Shown: piece after piece, positions 33,970-41,282 of the stretch | Position numbering within the stretch: position 1 is the first letter of the stretch | How the letters are laid out: the number at the start of each line of letters is the position of its first letter | Assembly (NCBI RefSeq): GCF_004346925.1 | Contig: NZ_CP031167.1 | Location: forward strand, 2,004,001-2,068,000 | Source: Stenotrophomonas sp. ASS1 | GTDB lineage: Bacteria; Pseudomonadota; Gammaproteobacteria; Xanthomonadales; Xanthomonadaceae | DNA: 64,000 nt | Reading direction: 5' to 3' | Position numbers and translations under genes: made by a program | Notes under the pieces: model-generated | What the model was told of the DNA's origin: nothing | Seen by the model: only the letters and a program-made list of their open reading frames with translations | The model's database searches: none

Positions 33970-34367
33970 GCGGCCACCTCGTCGGCAGGGCGGTGGCATA
34001 CCGCCTCGATGTTGTTGCCATCCGGGTCGAGCACGAAGGCGCCGTAGTAGTCGGGGTGGTACCACGGGCGCAGGCCCGGCGCGCCGTTGTCGCGACCGCC
34101 GGCGGCGAGAGCAGCGGCATGGAAGGCGTCCACCTGGGTGCGGCTGGCGCAGGCGAAGGCCACGTGCACACCGTGGCTGGCGGTGCCGCCATTGCCGAGC
34201 CAGAAGAACGGCTTGCCCTCGCTGCCGAAGCCGATGTGGTCGTGCGCGCCGGTCTGTTCGGCGGTGACTTCCATCACCACGCCGATCTGCAGCGGCGCCA
34301 GCGCCTGCAGGAAGAAGGTCTTGCTGCGCGCCAGGTCGGCGCTGGTCAAACCAAGATGATCGAGCAT
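33966..34367 (-). CDS. VOC-superfamily (glyoxalase-like) protein
   Basis: 133 residues of the vicinal-oxygen-chelate fold: opening MLDHLGLTSADLARSKTFF, middle HGVHVAFACASRTQVDAFH, and ending YYGAFVLDPDGNNIEAVCH. Candidate metal ligands are His4, the His in HGVHVAF and the late Glu in NNIEAV. Size fits the small single-domain lactoylglutathione-lyase-like group, whose members are often dioxygenases or of unknown role. It is sandwiched between leucine-degradation genes (2 bp after the hydratase gene, 4-bp overlap with mvaB), which suggests a linked but unknown task. Confidence 0.85.
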   Translation of the reverse strand: MLDHLGLTSADLARSKTFFLQALAPLQIGVVMEVTAEQTGAHDHIGFGSEGKPFFWLGNGGTASHGVHVAFACASRTQVDAFHAAALAAGGRDNGAPGLRPWYHPDYYGAFVLDPDGNNIEAVCHRPADEVAA

Positions 34368-34369
34368 GT

Positions 34370-35158
34370 TCAGGCTTCCGTGACCCAGTGGGGCGCGCGC
34401 TTGTCGAGGAAGGCGCCCAGGCCTTCCTGGCCCTCGGCGGACACCCGCAGGCGCGCGATCAGGGCGGCATTATCGCGATCCAGGGCATCGCGGTCATGGC
34501 TGTCATGCACCTGCCGCACCAGCTGCTTGGCGCTGGAAGAAGCGATCGGGCCGGCCTTGTCGAGCAGGGCCAGCTGGCGCTGCACGGCCTCGTCCAAGCG
34601 TTCCGGCTCGACCAGCTGGTGGACCAGGCCGATGCGCAGTGCGGTATCGGCATCGAAGTGCTCGCCGGTGGCGAACCAGCGACGGGCCTGGCGCGGGCCG
34701 ATGGCCTCGATCACGTAGGGCGAGATCACCGCCGGCAGCAGGCCGAGGCGGCTTTCGGTCAGGCCGAAGCGCGCCGCGGTGCTGGCGATGGCGATGTCGC
34801 AGCAGGCGACCAGGCCGACGCCGCCACCGAAGGCCGCGCCGTGGACCCGGGCCAGGGTTGGCTTGGGCAGCTCGTCCAGGGTGCGCATCAGCCGCGCCAG
34901 GGCCAGCGAGTCCTCGCGGTTGTCGGCCTCGCTGGCGGCGGCCATGCCACGCATCCACTGCATGTCGGCGCCGGCCGAGAAGGAGGCGCCGTGGCCGGCC
35001 ACCACTACCGCGCGCACCGCGTCGTCGCGTCCGGCGGCTTCGAGGGCGGCGGTCAGCCGCGCTATCAAGCCGGCGTCAAAGGCATTGTGCAGCTCGGGCC
35101 GGTTCAGCCAGAGGGTGAGGACGGCGCCGCTGCGCTCGATCTGCAAAGCATCGTTCAT
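34370..35158 (-). CDS. liuC: Enoyl-CoA hydratase/isomerase, probable methylglutaconyl-CoA hydratase
   Basis: 262-residue crotonase-fold protein. The first oxyanion segment is GHGASFSAGADMQWMRGMAA (about residues 57-76), the second VHGAAFGGGVGLVACCDIAI (about 105-124); the Glu in TESRLGLLPAVISPYVI matches a catalytic position. Overlap-level spacing with a VOC gene and with HMG-CoA lyase argues for the 3-methylglutaconyl-CoA hydratase of leucine catabolism. A general enoyl-CoA hydratase is the alternative. A perfect dyad TCCATA-cctg-TATGGA lies 17 bp upstream of the start. Confidence 0.85.
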   Translation of the reverse strand: MNDALQIERSGAVLTLWLNRPELHNAFDAGLIARLTAALEAAGRDDAVRAVVVAGHGASFSAGADMQWMRGMAAASEADNREDSLALARLMRTLDELPKPTLARVHGAAFGGGVGLVACCDIAIASTAARFGLTESRLGLLPAVISPYVIEAIGPRQARRWFATGEHFDADTALRIGLVHQLVEPERLDEAVQRQLALLDKAGPIASSSAKQLVRQVHDSHDRDALDRDNAALIARLRVSAEGQEGLGAFLDKRAPHWVTEA

Positions 35159-35174
35159 GGGATTCCAGGGTCAC

Positions 35175-35190
35175 TCCATACCTGTATGGA
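35175..35190. promoter_or_regulatory. 16-bp dyad upstream of liuC
   Basis: TCCATACCTGTATGGA: perfect 6-bp arms with a 4-nt centre, 17 bp before the liuC start on the minus strand. Size and symmetry suit a TetR- or GntR-type operator for the leucine-catabolic genes. No matching regulator gene is nearby. Confidence 0.4.
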
Positions 35191-35277
35191 TCATAGCGGG
35201 CCATTGGTCATGGGCCATGACGCGACGCGGGAATGTTAGAATCGAGAACCATTTACATCCAGCAGAGAATGCGCTAG

Positions 35278-35532
35278 ATGACGCTGTCCGAACTGCCGCT
35301 GCACGCCTCGGCCGTGGTCGAGTCCGTGCAGGACCTCCATGCCAACGATGCCATCGCCCGTCGCCTGCGCGAGCTGGGTTTCGTGAAGGGCGAGGAAGTG
35401 CGCCTGGTGGCCAAGGGCCCGGTCGGTGGCGAGCCGCTGCTGGTGCAGGTCGGGTTCACCCGGTTTGCGCTGCGTATCAGTGAAGCCAAGCGCGTCGTGG
35501 TCGACGCCAACCGCCAGGAGCGTCGCGCATGA
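35278..35532 (+). CDS. feoA: Ferrous iron transport protein A
   Basis: 84-residue SH3-like FeoA, a small cytoplasmic partner of the FeoB iron(II) transporter. Typical features are the DAIARRLRELGFVKGEEVRL segment and LLVQVGFTRFALRISEAKRV near the end. Its stop overlaps the feoB start. The region upstream contains a TAGAAT hexamer (35237-35242) as a possible -10 and a partial match to a Fur box right half (about 35245-35260), too weak to claim. Confidence 0.94.
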   Translation: MTLSELPLHASAVVESVQDLHANDAIARRLRELGFVKGEEVRLVAKGPVGGEPLLVQVGFTRFALRISEAKRVVVDANRQERRA

Positions 35533-37394
35533 CCGCTGCAACTTCTACCGCGCCCCTGCGCATTGCGCTGGTCGGTAACCCCAACAGTGGCAAGACCGCG
35601 CTGTTCAACCAGCTGACCGGCAGCCGGCAGAAGGTTGCCAACTACACCGGCGTCACCGTCGAGCGCAAGGAAGGCCGCCTGCGCGCGCCGTCCGGCCGCG
35701 AGTTCGCCGTACTCGACCTGCCCGGTGCCTACAGCCTGCACCCGGCCAGCCTGGACGAGGCGATCACCCGTGACCTGTGCCGGGGCTTCTACCCGGGCGA
35801 GGCTGCACCGGACGTGCTGCTGTGCGTGATCGACGCCACCAACCTGCGCCTGCACCTGCGCTTCGCGCTGGAACTGCGCGAGCTGGGCAAGCCGATGGTG
35901 GTTGCGCTGAACATGGTCGATGCGGCCCAGCGCCGTGGCATCCAGGTGGACGTGGCCGCGCTGGAGCGCGAGCTGGGCGTGCCGGTGGTGGAAACCGTGG
36001 CGGTGCGCAAGCAGGGCGCCAAAGCCCTGGTCGAGCGCCTCGATGCGATGGTGCCGCACCTGGATGCGCCGGTGCCGGGCCCGGAAGGTGGCATCGACTA
36101 CCACGCCAAGGTGCGCGAGATCCTGTCAGTGGCCGTGCGCATGCCGGCGCGGACCGCCAAGGTCGACGACGCGTTGGACCGCTGGCTGCTGCACCCGGTG
36201 TTCGGCCTGATCAGCCTGGCGGTGGTGATGTTCCTGATCTTCCAGGCGGTGTATGCCTGGGCGACACCGTTGATGGACGGCATCGAGGCCGGTTTCGCCT
36301 GGCTTGGTGCGTTTGTTGGCAGCGTGCTGCCGGAAGGCCCGCTGGCCAGCCTGCTGACTGACGGCATCATCGCCGGTGTGGGTGGCGTGGTGGTGTTCCT
36401 GCCGCAGATCCTGATCCTGTTCTTCTTCATCCTGGTGCTGGAGGAATCCGGCTACCTGCCGCGTGCGGCGTTCCTGCTCGACCGCATGATGGCCGCCGCA
36501 GGCCTGTCCGGCCGCTCGTTCATCCCGCTGCTGTCCAGCTTCGCCTGCGCGGTGCCGGGCATCATGTCCACGCGCAGCATCCAGGACCCGCGTGACCGCC
36601 TGGCCACGATCCTGGTCGCGCCGCTGATGACCTGCTCGGCACGCCTGCCGGTGTATGCGCTGCTGATTGGCGCGTTCATCCCGCAGAAGACGGTGTGGGG
36701 CGTGTTCAACCAGCAGGGCCTGGTGCTGTTCGGCCTGTATGCGGCGGGCATCCTCAGTGCGCTGGCGATGTCGTGGATCATGAAGAAGTGGCGCCGCGAC
36801 AAGAGCGAGCACCCGCTGATGCTGGAGCTGCCGTCGTACCGCCTGCCGCACGTGCGCGACCTGGCGGTGGGCCTGTACGAGCGCGGCATGATCTTCCTCA
36901 AGCGCGTTGGCGGCATCATCCTGGCGCTGACCATCCTGCTGTGGGTGCTGCTGTCGTTCCCGGCGGCTCCGGCCGGCGCCACCATGCCGGCCATCGATTA
37001 CAGCTATGCGGGCCAGATCGGCCATGCGATGGCGGTGTTCTTCGCGCCGCTGGGCTTCAACTGGCAGATCTGCATTGCGCTGATTCCGGGCCTGGCCGCG
37101 CGCGAAGTGGCGGTGTCCTCGCTGGCGACCGTGTACGCGCTGTCCGCAGCCGATGACGATGCCGCCAGCCAGGCGCTGACCCCGCTGATCAGCGACGGCT
37201 GGTCGCTGGCCACCGCGCTGTCGCTGCTGGTCTGGTACATCTACGCCCCGATGTGCATCTCGACGCTGGCCACCATCAAGCGCGAGACCAATTCGTGGAA
37301 GACGATGGCCTTCTCGGCGTTCTACCTGTTTGCTGCGGCCTACGTGGCGGCGCTGATCACCTACCAGGTGACCAAGGCGCTGGGTGGCGGCTGA
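35529..37394 (+). CDS. feoB: Ferrous iron transporter B (GTPase-coupled)
   Basis: 621 residues: N-terminal G domain with G1 ALVGNPNSGKTALFNQLTG (about residues 13-31), NYTGVTVERKEG, G3 VLDLPGAYSL and G4 ALNMVDAAQRR, then a membrane domain with two Gate/FeoB core repeats. The transport motif SSFACAVPGIMSTRSIQDPR contains the conserved Cys, and a second Gate segment begins at GLAAREVAVSSLATVYALSA. Slightly shorter than E. coli FeoB (773) because of a compact linker, as in many proteobacteria. Overlaps feoA by 4 bp and the next gene by 1 bp. Confidence 0.95.
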   Translation: MTAATSTAPLRIALVGNPNSGKTALFNQLTGSRQKVANYTGVTVERKEGRLRAPSGREFAVLDLPGAYSLHPASLDEAITRDLCRGFYPGEAAPDVLLCVIDATNLRLHLRFALELRELGKPMVVALNMVDAAQRRGIQVDVAALERELGVPVVETVAVRKQGAKALVERLDAMVPHLDAPVPGPEGGIDYHAKVREILSVAVRMPARTAKVDDALDRWLLHPVFGLISLAVVMFLIFQAVYAWATPLMDGIEAGFAWLGAFVGSVLPEGPLASLLTDGIIAGVGGVVVFLPQILILFFFILVLEESGYLPRAAFLLDRMMAAAGLSGRSFIPLLSSFACAVPGIMSTRSIQDPRDRLATILVAPLMTCSARLPVYALLIGAFIPQKTVWGVFNQQGLVLFGLYAAGILSALAMSWIMKKWRRDKSEHPLMLELPSYRLPHVRDLAVGLYERGMIFLKRVGGIILALTILLWVLLSFPAAPAGATMPAIDYSYAGQIGHAMAVFFAPLGFNWQICIALIPGLAAREVAVSSLATVYALSAADDDAASQALTPLISDGWSLATALSLLVWYIYAPMCISTLATIKRETNSWKTMAFSAFYLFAAAYVAALITYQVTKALGGG

Positions 37395-37648
37395 TGGATA
37401 CCGGCCTGCTGCTGCAGTACCTGATCATCGCGGTGGCCGTGCTGGTCAGTGCCTGGGTGGTGCTGAAGAAGCAGTTCCCCGGCACCGTGCGCAAGCTGCG
37501 CGGGGCGCTGGCGCTGGCCCTGCTGAAGCCGGGCCGCGCCGCCTGGATGCAGGCGCTGGGACGGAAAATCGCGCCGCCGGCCACGGGCGGCGGTGGTGCC
37601 TGTGGCGGTTGCGACAGCTGCGGGCCGACGCCGCCCAAGCAGCACTGA
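37394..37648 (+). CDS. Small Cys-rich FeoC-position membrane protein (DUF6587-like)
   Basis: 84 residues: one membrane helix (LLLQYLIIAVAVLVSAWVVL), a basic stretch, and a C-terminal GGGGACGGCDSCGP cluster with three Cys, followed by a proline-rich end. It starts on the feoB stop (TGATG), so it is part of the feo operon. It is not the winged-helix FeoC of enterobacteria. It resembles the small proteins annotated DUF6587 after feoB in xanthomonads, by memory. The Cys cluster could bind iron or act in redox sensing; that is inference. Confidence 0.8.
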   Translation: MDTGLLLQYLIIAVAVLVSAWVVLKKQFPGTVRKLRGALALALLKPGRAAWMQALGRKIAPPATGGGGACGGCDSCGPTPPKQH

Positions 37649-37658
37649 ATGTGTCCTG

Positions 37659-37718
37659 GTAGGTGCGAACCTTGGTCCGCACACTCCTGGAGTCCATCCA
37701 CGCATGGCGTGGATCTAC
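37659..37718. repeat. GTAG REP pair after the feo operon
   Basis: Forward REP 37659-37682 (arms GTGCGAAC/GTCCGCAC, imperfect) and reverse REP 37696-37718 (ATCCACGC/GCGTGGAT, CTAC). The last base overlaps the stop codon of the convergent DUF4304-like gene. Confidence 0.8.
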
Positions 37719-38179
37719 TAGACCTCTCTGCGGATGATCGCGCGGAAGCTTCCGTCCTGATTCAACCGCCGCACCGATTCCCGGTTTCCATGCGTTGCCG
37801 CGAAGCCCGCCACGTCGGCAAGGGCATCGAGCAGCAGGCCTTTGAACGCGTCGCGATTACCCGCCTCCAGCAGATCGTCCAGGTCCTGCTGGATGAAGGT
37901 CCGGCGCAGGCCCGGCGTTTCTTCGATCCGCCAGTCGACATGGGGCGTGGGGATGCTGGAGCGGTACCGGAAAGCCGTTTCAAGATCGTCAGGCGCCAGG
38001 GGGTACTCGAGCAGCTCTGGAAAGTAGAGCCCGGCATTCACATAGAAGCCTCGGCTTTCGCTGGCGCGTTGGTGATTCACGACAAGCAGGGCGTCATCCA
38101 GCACCCGGTAGCGGGTCGTCGACGTGCCGGCAAAGCCGGTCTTCCTGGCGCACTTGCTGAAGACAGTCGAGGATTTCAT
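37718..38179 (-). CDS. DUF4304-like protein
   Basis: 153 residues, no signal peptide. The pattern KTGFAGTSTTRYRVLDDALL then VVNHQRASESRGFYVNAGLY fits the DUF4304 layout (a helix ending in GF, a strand with Arg, then a Q-rich and N-rich strand pair), as does DLDDLLEAGNRDAFKGLLLD later. DUF4304 has no known function and is often near toxin or immunity genes. The ATG at 38179 (MKSSTVFSKCARK) is taken; the frame continues upstream through REP-like sequence without similarity. Codon use is less GC-biased than neighbours. Confidence 0.65.
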   Translation of the reverse strand: MKSSTVFSKCARKTGFAGTSTTRYRVLDDALLVVNHQRASESRGFYVNAGLYFPELLEYPLAPDDLETAFRYRSSIPTPHVDWRIEETPGLRRTFIQQDLDDLLEAGNRDAFKGLLLDALADVAGFAATHGNRESVRRLNQDGSFRAIIRREV

Positions 38180-38273
38180 GGGCTTTGCCTGGGCCGTAAG
38201 AAGTGCCCACAGCCTTGAGGCACGGTGCCTGGCGGTCAATTGGCAAACGCGACACACGCAACGAGCGCCCCAG

Positions 38274-38297
38274 GTGGGTGCGAACCTTGGTTCGCAC
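38274..38297 (+). repeat. Degenerate REP (GTGG head)
   Basis: Arms GTGCGAAC/GTTCGCAC with GTGG in place of GTAG. It lies between the flavodoxin-fold and DUF4304-like genes. Confidence 0.6.
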
Positions 38298-38318
38298 GCT
38301 TCGCCCATGGCCGCGGAT

Positions 38319-38900
38319 CTACCCGGCCCGCGAACCCAGCTCTGCTGCCAGCGCCAGCCAACTGCTGCGTTGTGCCGGGGTACTGCTGCGCACCGCACCG
38401 AGACGGCTGACCCGCACCGGGCGGATGCCGCAGAATTCCAGAATGGTGGCGCGGATCTGGGTGATGCCCGGGTCGCGGTAGATCCAGCGGTAGTACCAGG
38501 GCGGCGTATCCAGCGTGGTGATCACCCGCGCGCTGCGCCCGGCCAGCAGCCGGTCCCACCACACCGAATCGCGCCGGTAGCGGAAGGCGTACCCCGGCAA
38601 CAGCGCGCGATCGAAGAAGCCCTTCAACAACGCCGGCATCGCACCCCACCAGGTCGGGTAGACCAGCACCAGGTGATCGCAGGCCTCGATCGCATCGGCG
38701 GCGTCCTGCAGATCGGCTTCCAGTGGCTGGATCTGGCGATAGCCATGCCGCAGCACCGGATCGAACTCAAGGTCGCCCAGTGCGATCAGTCGCACCCGAT
38801 GACCGGCGTTCTCGGCGGCGGTGGCATAGCGCTGGGCGAGGGCGCCGCACAGGCTGTCGCGGTCGGGATGGCCGAGCAGGATCAGGATGGAACGGGACAC
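38319..38900 (-). CDS. Flavodoxin-fold NAD(P)H oxidoreductase
   Basis: 193-residue FMN-binding quinone-reductase-like protein (MdaB/Kef-ancillary type). Phosphate-loop region LILLGHPDRDSLCGALAQRY, second loop LVYPTWWGAMPALLKGFFDR (about residues 90-109) and TTLDTPPWYYRWIYRDPG support the family. I chose GTG 38900 because GAGG lies 5 bp upstream; TTG 38915 is the alternative. It lies downstream of a MerR gene with a MerR-type dyad in between, implying induction by redox or electrophile stress. Substrate unknown. Confidence 0.82.
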   Translation of the reverse strand: MSRSILILLGHPDRDSLCGALAQRYATAAENAGHRVRLIALGDLEFDPVLRHGYRQIQPLEADLQDAADAIEACDHLVLVYPTWWGAMPALLKGFFDRALLPGYAFRYRRDSVWWDRLLAGRSARVITTLDTPPWYYRWIYRDPGITQIRATILEFCGIRPVRVSRLGAVRSSTPAQRSSWLALAAELGSRAG

Positions 38901-38928
38901 GGCAACCTCGGGCAATGGAAAGTGCGCG

Positions 38929-38959
38929 AGGTTGGGCTATGCCCTAGGGGCAGAGTCAA
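38929..38959 (-). promoter_or_regulatory. Candidate MerR-type promoter ahead of the oxidoreductase
   Basis: On the minus strand TTGACT (38959-38954) overlaps the merR stop and is followed by the dyad TGCCCCTAGGGCA (38952-38940). A dyad between -35 and a 19-bp-spaced -10 is the hallmark of MerR activation. The -10 here (CAACCT, 38934-38929) is poor. Confidence 0.45.
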
Positions 38960-39351
38960 ACGCCAGAGGTGCAGCCGCTGGGTTGCAGGATGCAGTCACC
39001 GCTGCCAGAGCGCAGCCACTGCTGCAGTTCGTCGCTGACCTGCTGCAGGTCGAGCTCGACCTGCGCCAGCCGTGCCCGCTCGCTGGCAATGCGGCTGCGC
39101 TGCTGCTCAAGCAGGGCCAGCACCGCCGACCAGTCGAGCCGTCCATCGCGGCCCTGCAGGCGGGAGATTGCGGCCAGCGTGATGCCCAGCGCCAACGCCT
39201 GCCGGATCAGCTGCACCCAGGCCACGTCCTGTTCGCTGTAGTCGCGATAGCGGTTCAGTCGTGGCACCGGCGGCAGCAGTCCGCGTGCCTCGTACAGGCG
39301 GATGGCCTTGGCGCTGGCCCCGGTCAGGCGGCTGACCTCGGAGATGCGCAT
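38956..39351 (-). CDS. MerR-family transcriptional regulator
   Basis: 131 residues: N-terminal winged helix (MRISEVSRLTGASAKAIRLY then EARGLLPPVPRLNRYRDY), a dimerisation coiled coil (about residues 80-115), and a short effector end containing CILQPSGC. The two late Cys residues could sense metal or thiol stress. It starts 4 bp after the SDR stop and is followed, after 55 bp, by a flavodoxin-fold reductase whose promoter has a MerR-type dyad. Regulation of both oxidoreductases is likely; the signal is unknown. Confidence 0.88.
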   Translation of the reverse strand: MRISEVSRLTGASAKAIRLYEARGLLPPVPRLNRYRDYSEQDVAWVQLIRQALALGITLAAISRLQGRDGRLDWSAVLALLEQQRSRIASERARLAQVELDLQQVSDELQQWLRSGSGDCILQPSGCTSGV

Positions 39352-39355
39352 CGGC

Positions 39356-40117
39356 TCAGTCCCGCACCAACCCGCCGTCCACCACCAGGTTCTGGCCGGT
39401 CACCGCGCGTGACCACGGGCTGGCGAAGAACAGCGCCGCATCGGCGAACTCGGCCGGGGTGGTGACGCTGCGCAGCGGGGTGTTGGCGGCGATGTAGTCG
39501 AACACCGCTTCCGGCGTGGCGGCGCTGGCATCGGTGGTGCGCAGCAGGCCGCCGGACAGCATGTTCACGGTGATGCCGTGTGGGCCGAGGTCGCCGGCCA
39601 GGGTGCGTGTCAGCGACAGCAGCGCGGCCTTGGCAGCGGTGTAGTCGTGGTAGGGCACCACCGGGTTCTGGAACAGGTTGGTGCCGATGTTGATCACGCG
39701 GCCGAAGCGGCAGGCCTGCATGCCGGGCAGGGCGGCCTGCACGGTGTTCAGCGCGCCACGCACGCTGCCCTCGAACTGCGCCTGGAAGGCCGGCCAACCG
39801 ATTTCCGCGGCGCCGTCGCGGGCATCGCCATTGAACGAGAAAGCGGCCAGCGCGTTGTTGACCACGGTGGTGACACCTTGGCCGAAGTGGGCCAGCGCGT
39901 GCTGCAGCATCGCATCGACCTGGGCGCGGTCGGTGACGTCGGCCGGCAGCGCGATCGCCTGTCCGCCCAGCTCAGTGGCCAGCGTACGTGCGGCGGCTTC
40001 GCTGCGGTGGTAGTTGATGATGACGCGGGCGCCCTGGGCGGCGAAGGCGCGGGCGATGTGCTTGCCAAGGCCGCGGCCGGCGCCGGTGACCAGCACCAGC
40101 TGTTCGCTGATCTGCAT
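39356..40117 (-). CDS. SDR-family oxidoreductase (FabG-like)
   Basis: 253-residue short-chain dehydrogenase: cofactor motif TGAGRGLGKHIARAFAAQGA (residue 11 on), VVNNALAAF in place of the usual NNAG, Tyr-Lys pair in YHDYTAAKAALLSLTRTLAG, and the ending GQNLVVDGGLVRD. The acceptor Ser position in RVINIGTNLFQNPVV looks substituted (Gly-Thr), so activity may be altered. I took the ATG at 40117 for family fit; upstream in-frame ATGs at 40135 and beyond exist. It heads a minus-strand group with merR and the flavodoxin-fold gene. Confidence 0.84.
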   Translation of the reverse strand: MQISEQLVLVTGAGRGLGKHIARAFAAQGARVIINYHRSEAAARTLATELGGQAIALPADVTDRAQVDAMLQHALAHFGQGVTTVVNNALAAFSFNGDARDGAAEIGWPAFQAQFEGSVRGALNTVQAALPGMQACRFGRVINIGTNLFQNPVVPYHDYTAAKAALLSLTRTLAGDLGPHGITVNMLSGGLLRTTDASAATPEAVFDYIAANTPLRSVTTPAEFADAALFFASPWSRAVTGQNLVVDGGLVRD

Positions 40118-40207
40118 GAAGGAGCTGCCATCCATTGCATGAAAGGGCATGCAGCGAAGCAGCGATGGCGCTTGCCGGAGCGGGCGTGCTGCCGCTAGCC
40201 TGCAGGC

Positions 40208-40927
40208 ATGAACCAGACTCCCCTGCGATTGCTCATTCACGGTGCCTCCGGGCGCATGGGCCAGGCCCTGCTGCGGCTGGCCGCCGAACATCCCGAAACC
40301 CTGCAGATCGTGGCTGCGGTAACCGGCCGCGCGCCGACCCAGCGCGTGGTCGACGGCGTGCCGTTCTTCGGCGCCAGCGAACTGCCTGGCGCGCCGGTGT
40401 TCGATGTGGCGATCGACTTCAGCCTGCCGGAGGGCTTCGACCCGATGCTGGCGCTGTGCGTGGAGCGGGGTGCGGGCCTGGTCTCGGGCACTACTGGCAT
40501 CTCCAGCACACAGCGGCAGGCGCTGGAGGCCGCGGCGGCGTCCATCCCGCTGGTCTGGGCGTCGAATTTCAGCCTGGGCGTGGCGGTACTGGACGAGCTG
40601 GTCGAGCGCGCGGCGCAGGCGCTGGCCGGCTGGGACTGCGACATCGTCGAATCGCACCACACGCAGAAGAAGGACGCGCCGTCGGGTACCGCGCTGACCC
40701 TGGGCGCGGCCGCGCAGCGGGGTGGGGCGGAGCCGCATTACGCCAGCCTGCGTGCCGGTGACATCGTCGGCGAGCATCTGGTGCAGTTCACAGGACTGGG
40801 TGAGCGCATCGAGCTGGTGCACCGGGCCACCAACCGCGACATCTTCGCCCGCGGCGCCCTGTTTGCCGCCCGTCAGCTGCAGGGCCGCGCCCCGGGCAGC
40901 TACCGGGTGCGGGACCTGCTGCAGTAA
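40208..40927 (+). CDS. dapB: 4-hydroxy-tetrahydrodipicolinate reductase
   Basis: 239-residue enzyme of the diaminopimelate/lysine pathway. N-terminal nucleotide motif LLIHGASGRMGQALLRLAAE, the VSGTTGISSTQ segment, and the catalytic SHHTQKKDAPSGTAL (His-His and Lys, about residues 149-163) are clear; the substrate loop ERIELVHRATNRDIFARGAL closes the protein. Slightly shorter than E. coli DapB (273) in the first half, as in other xanthomonads. It begins the dapB-carA-carB-greA-recJ series and is followed by a triple REP. Confidence 0.95.
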   Translation: MNQTPLRLLIHGASGRMGQALLRLAAEHPETLQIVAAVTGRAPTQRVVDGVPFFGASELPGAPVFDVAIDFSLPEGFDPMLALCVERGAGLVSGTTGISSTQRQALEAAAASIPLVWASNFSLGVAVLDELVERAAQALAGWDCDIVESHHTQKKDAPSGTALTLGAAAQRGGAEPHYASLRAGDIVGEHLVQFTGLGERIELVHRATNRDIFARGALFAARQLQGRAPGSYRVRDLLQ

Positions 40928-40931
40928 GGCG

Positions 40932-41050
40932 GTAGTGCCGGCCGCTGGCCGGCAGCTTGCGGGCGCCCGAAGGCGTGGGGATTGCCGGCCAGCGGCCGGC
41001 ACTACCAGGCGCCTGATGGCATGCAGATTGCCGGCCAGCGGCCGGCACGA
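40932..41050. repeat. Triple REP between dapB and carA
   Basis: Forward REP 40932-40954 and two reversed copies at 40983-41005 and 41029-41050 (arms TGCCGGCC/GGCCGGCA). The last has lost its CTAC end. This block fills most of the dapB-carA gap. Confidence 0.85.
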
Positions 41051-41149
41051 TCTGGCGGCGGACCCTGCATACGCCGCCGGATTGAAATGAATGCGCAATC
41101 GCCTGTTCATGAAGTGCGATAACCGCTGGCGCGAGCGCCCCGGCAGCGC

Positions 41150-41155
41150 TACAAT
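41150..41155 (+). promoter_or_regulatory. Candidate -10 of the carA promoter
   Basis: TACAAT is a good -10 hexamer, but no clear -35 lies 17 bp upstream. Transcription from here would give a leader of about 120 nt containing a T6 run (41211-41216), room for attenuation-type control. Confidence 0.4.
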
Positions 41156-41282
41156 TCGCACTCGCCGAATCACGAAAGCCGGACCGGTCCCAGACCGCAC
41201 GTCCGCGCTTTTTTGCAACCGGATTTCCGTGAAGCGCAGGCGTGACTTCGGCAGCCCCCTCGGTAGCCAAAGTGAGATTCCC

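Noticed and set aside
35241..35260. Possible Fur box before feoA
   Set aside because: Only about 10 of 19 positions match the consensus; good only in the right half. Regulation by Fur is plausible for feo but not supported here.
38094..38297. Minus-strand frame upstream of the DUF4304-like gene that might be its shifted N-terminus
   Set aside because: The DUF4304 pattern already begins within the chosen frame (KCARKTGF); the upstream frame runs through a degenerate REP, so a frameshift is not needed.
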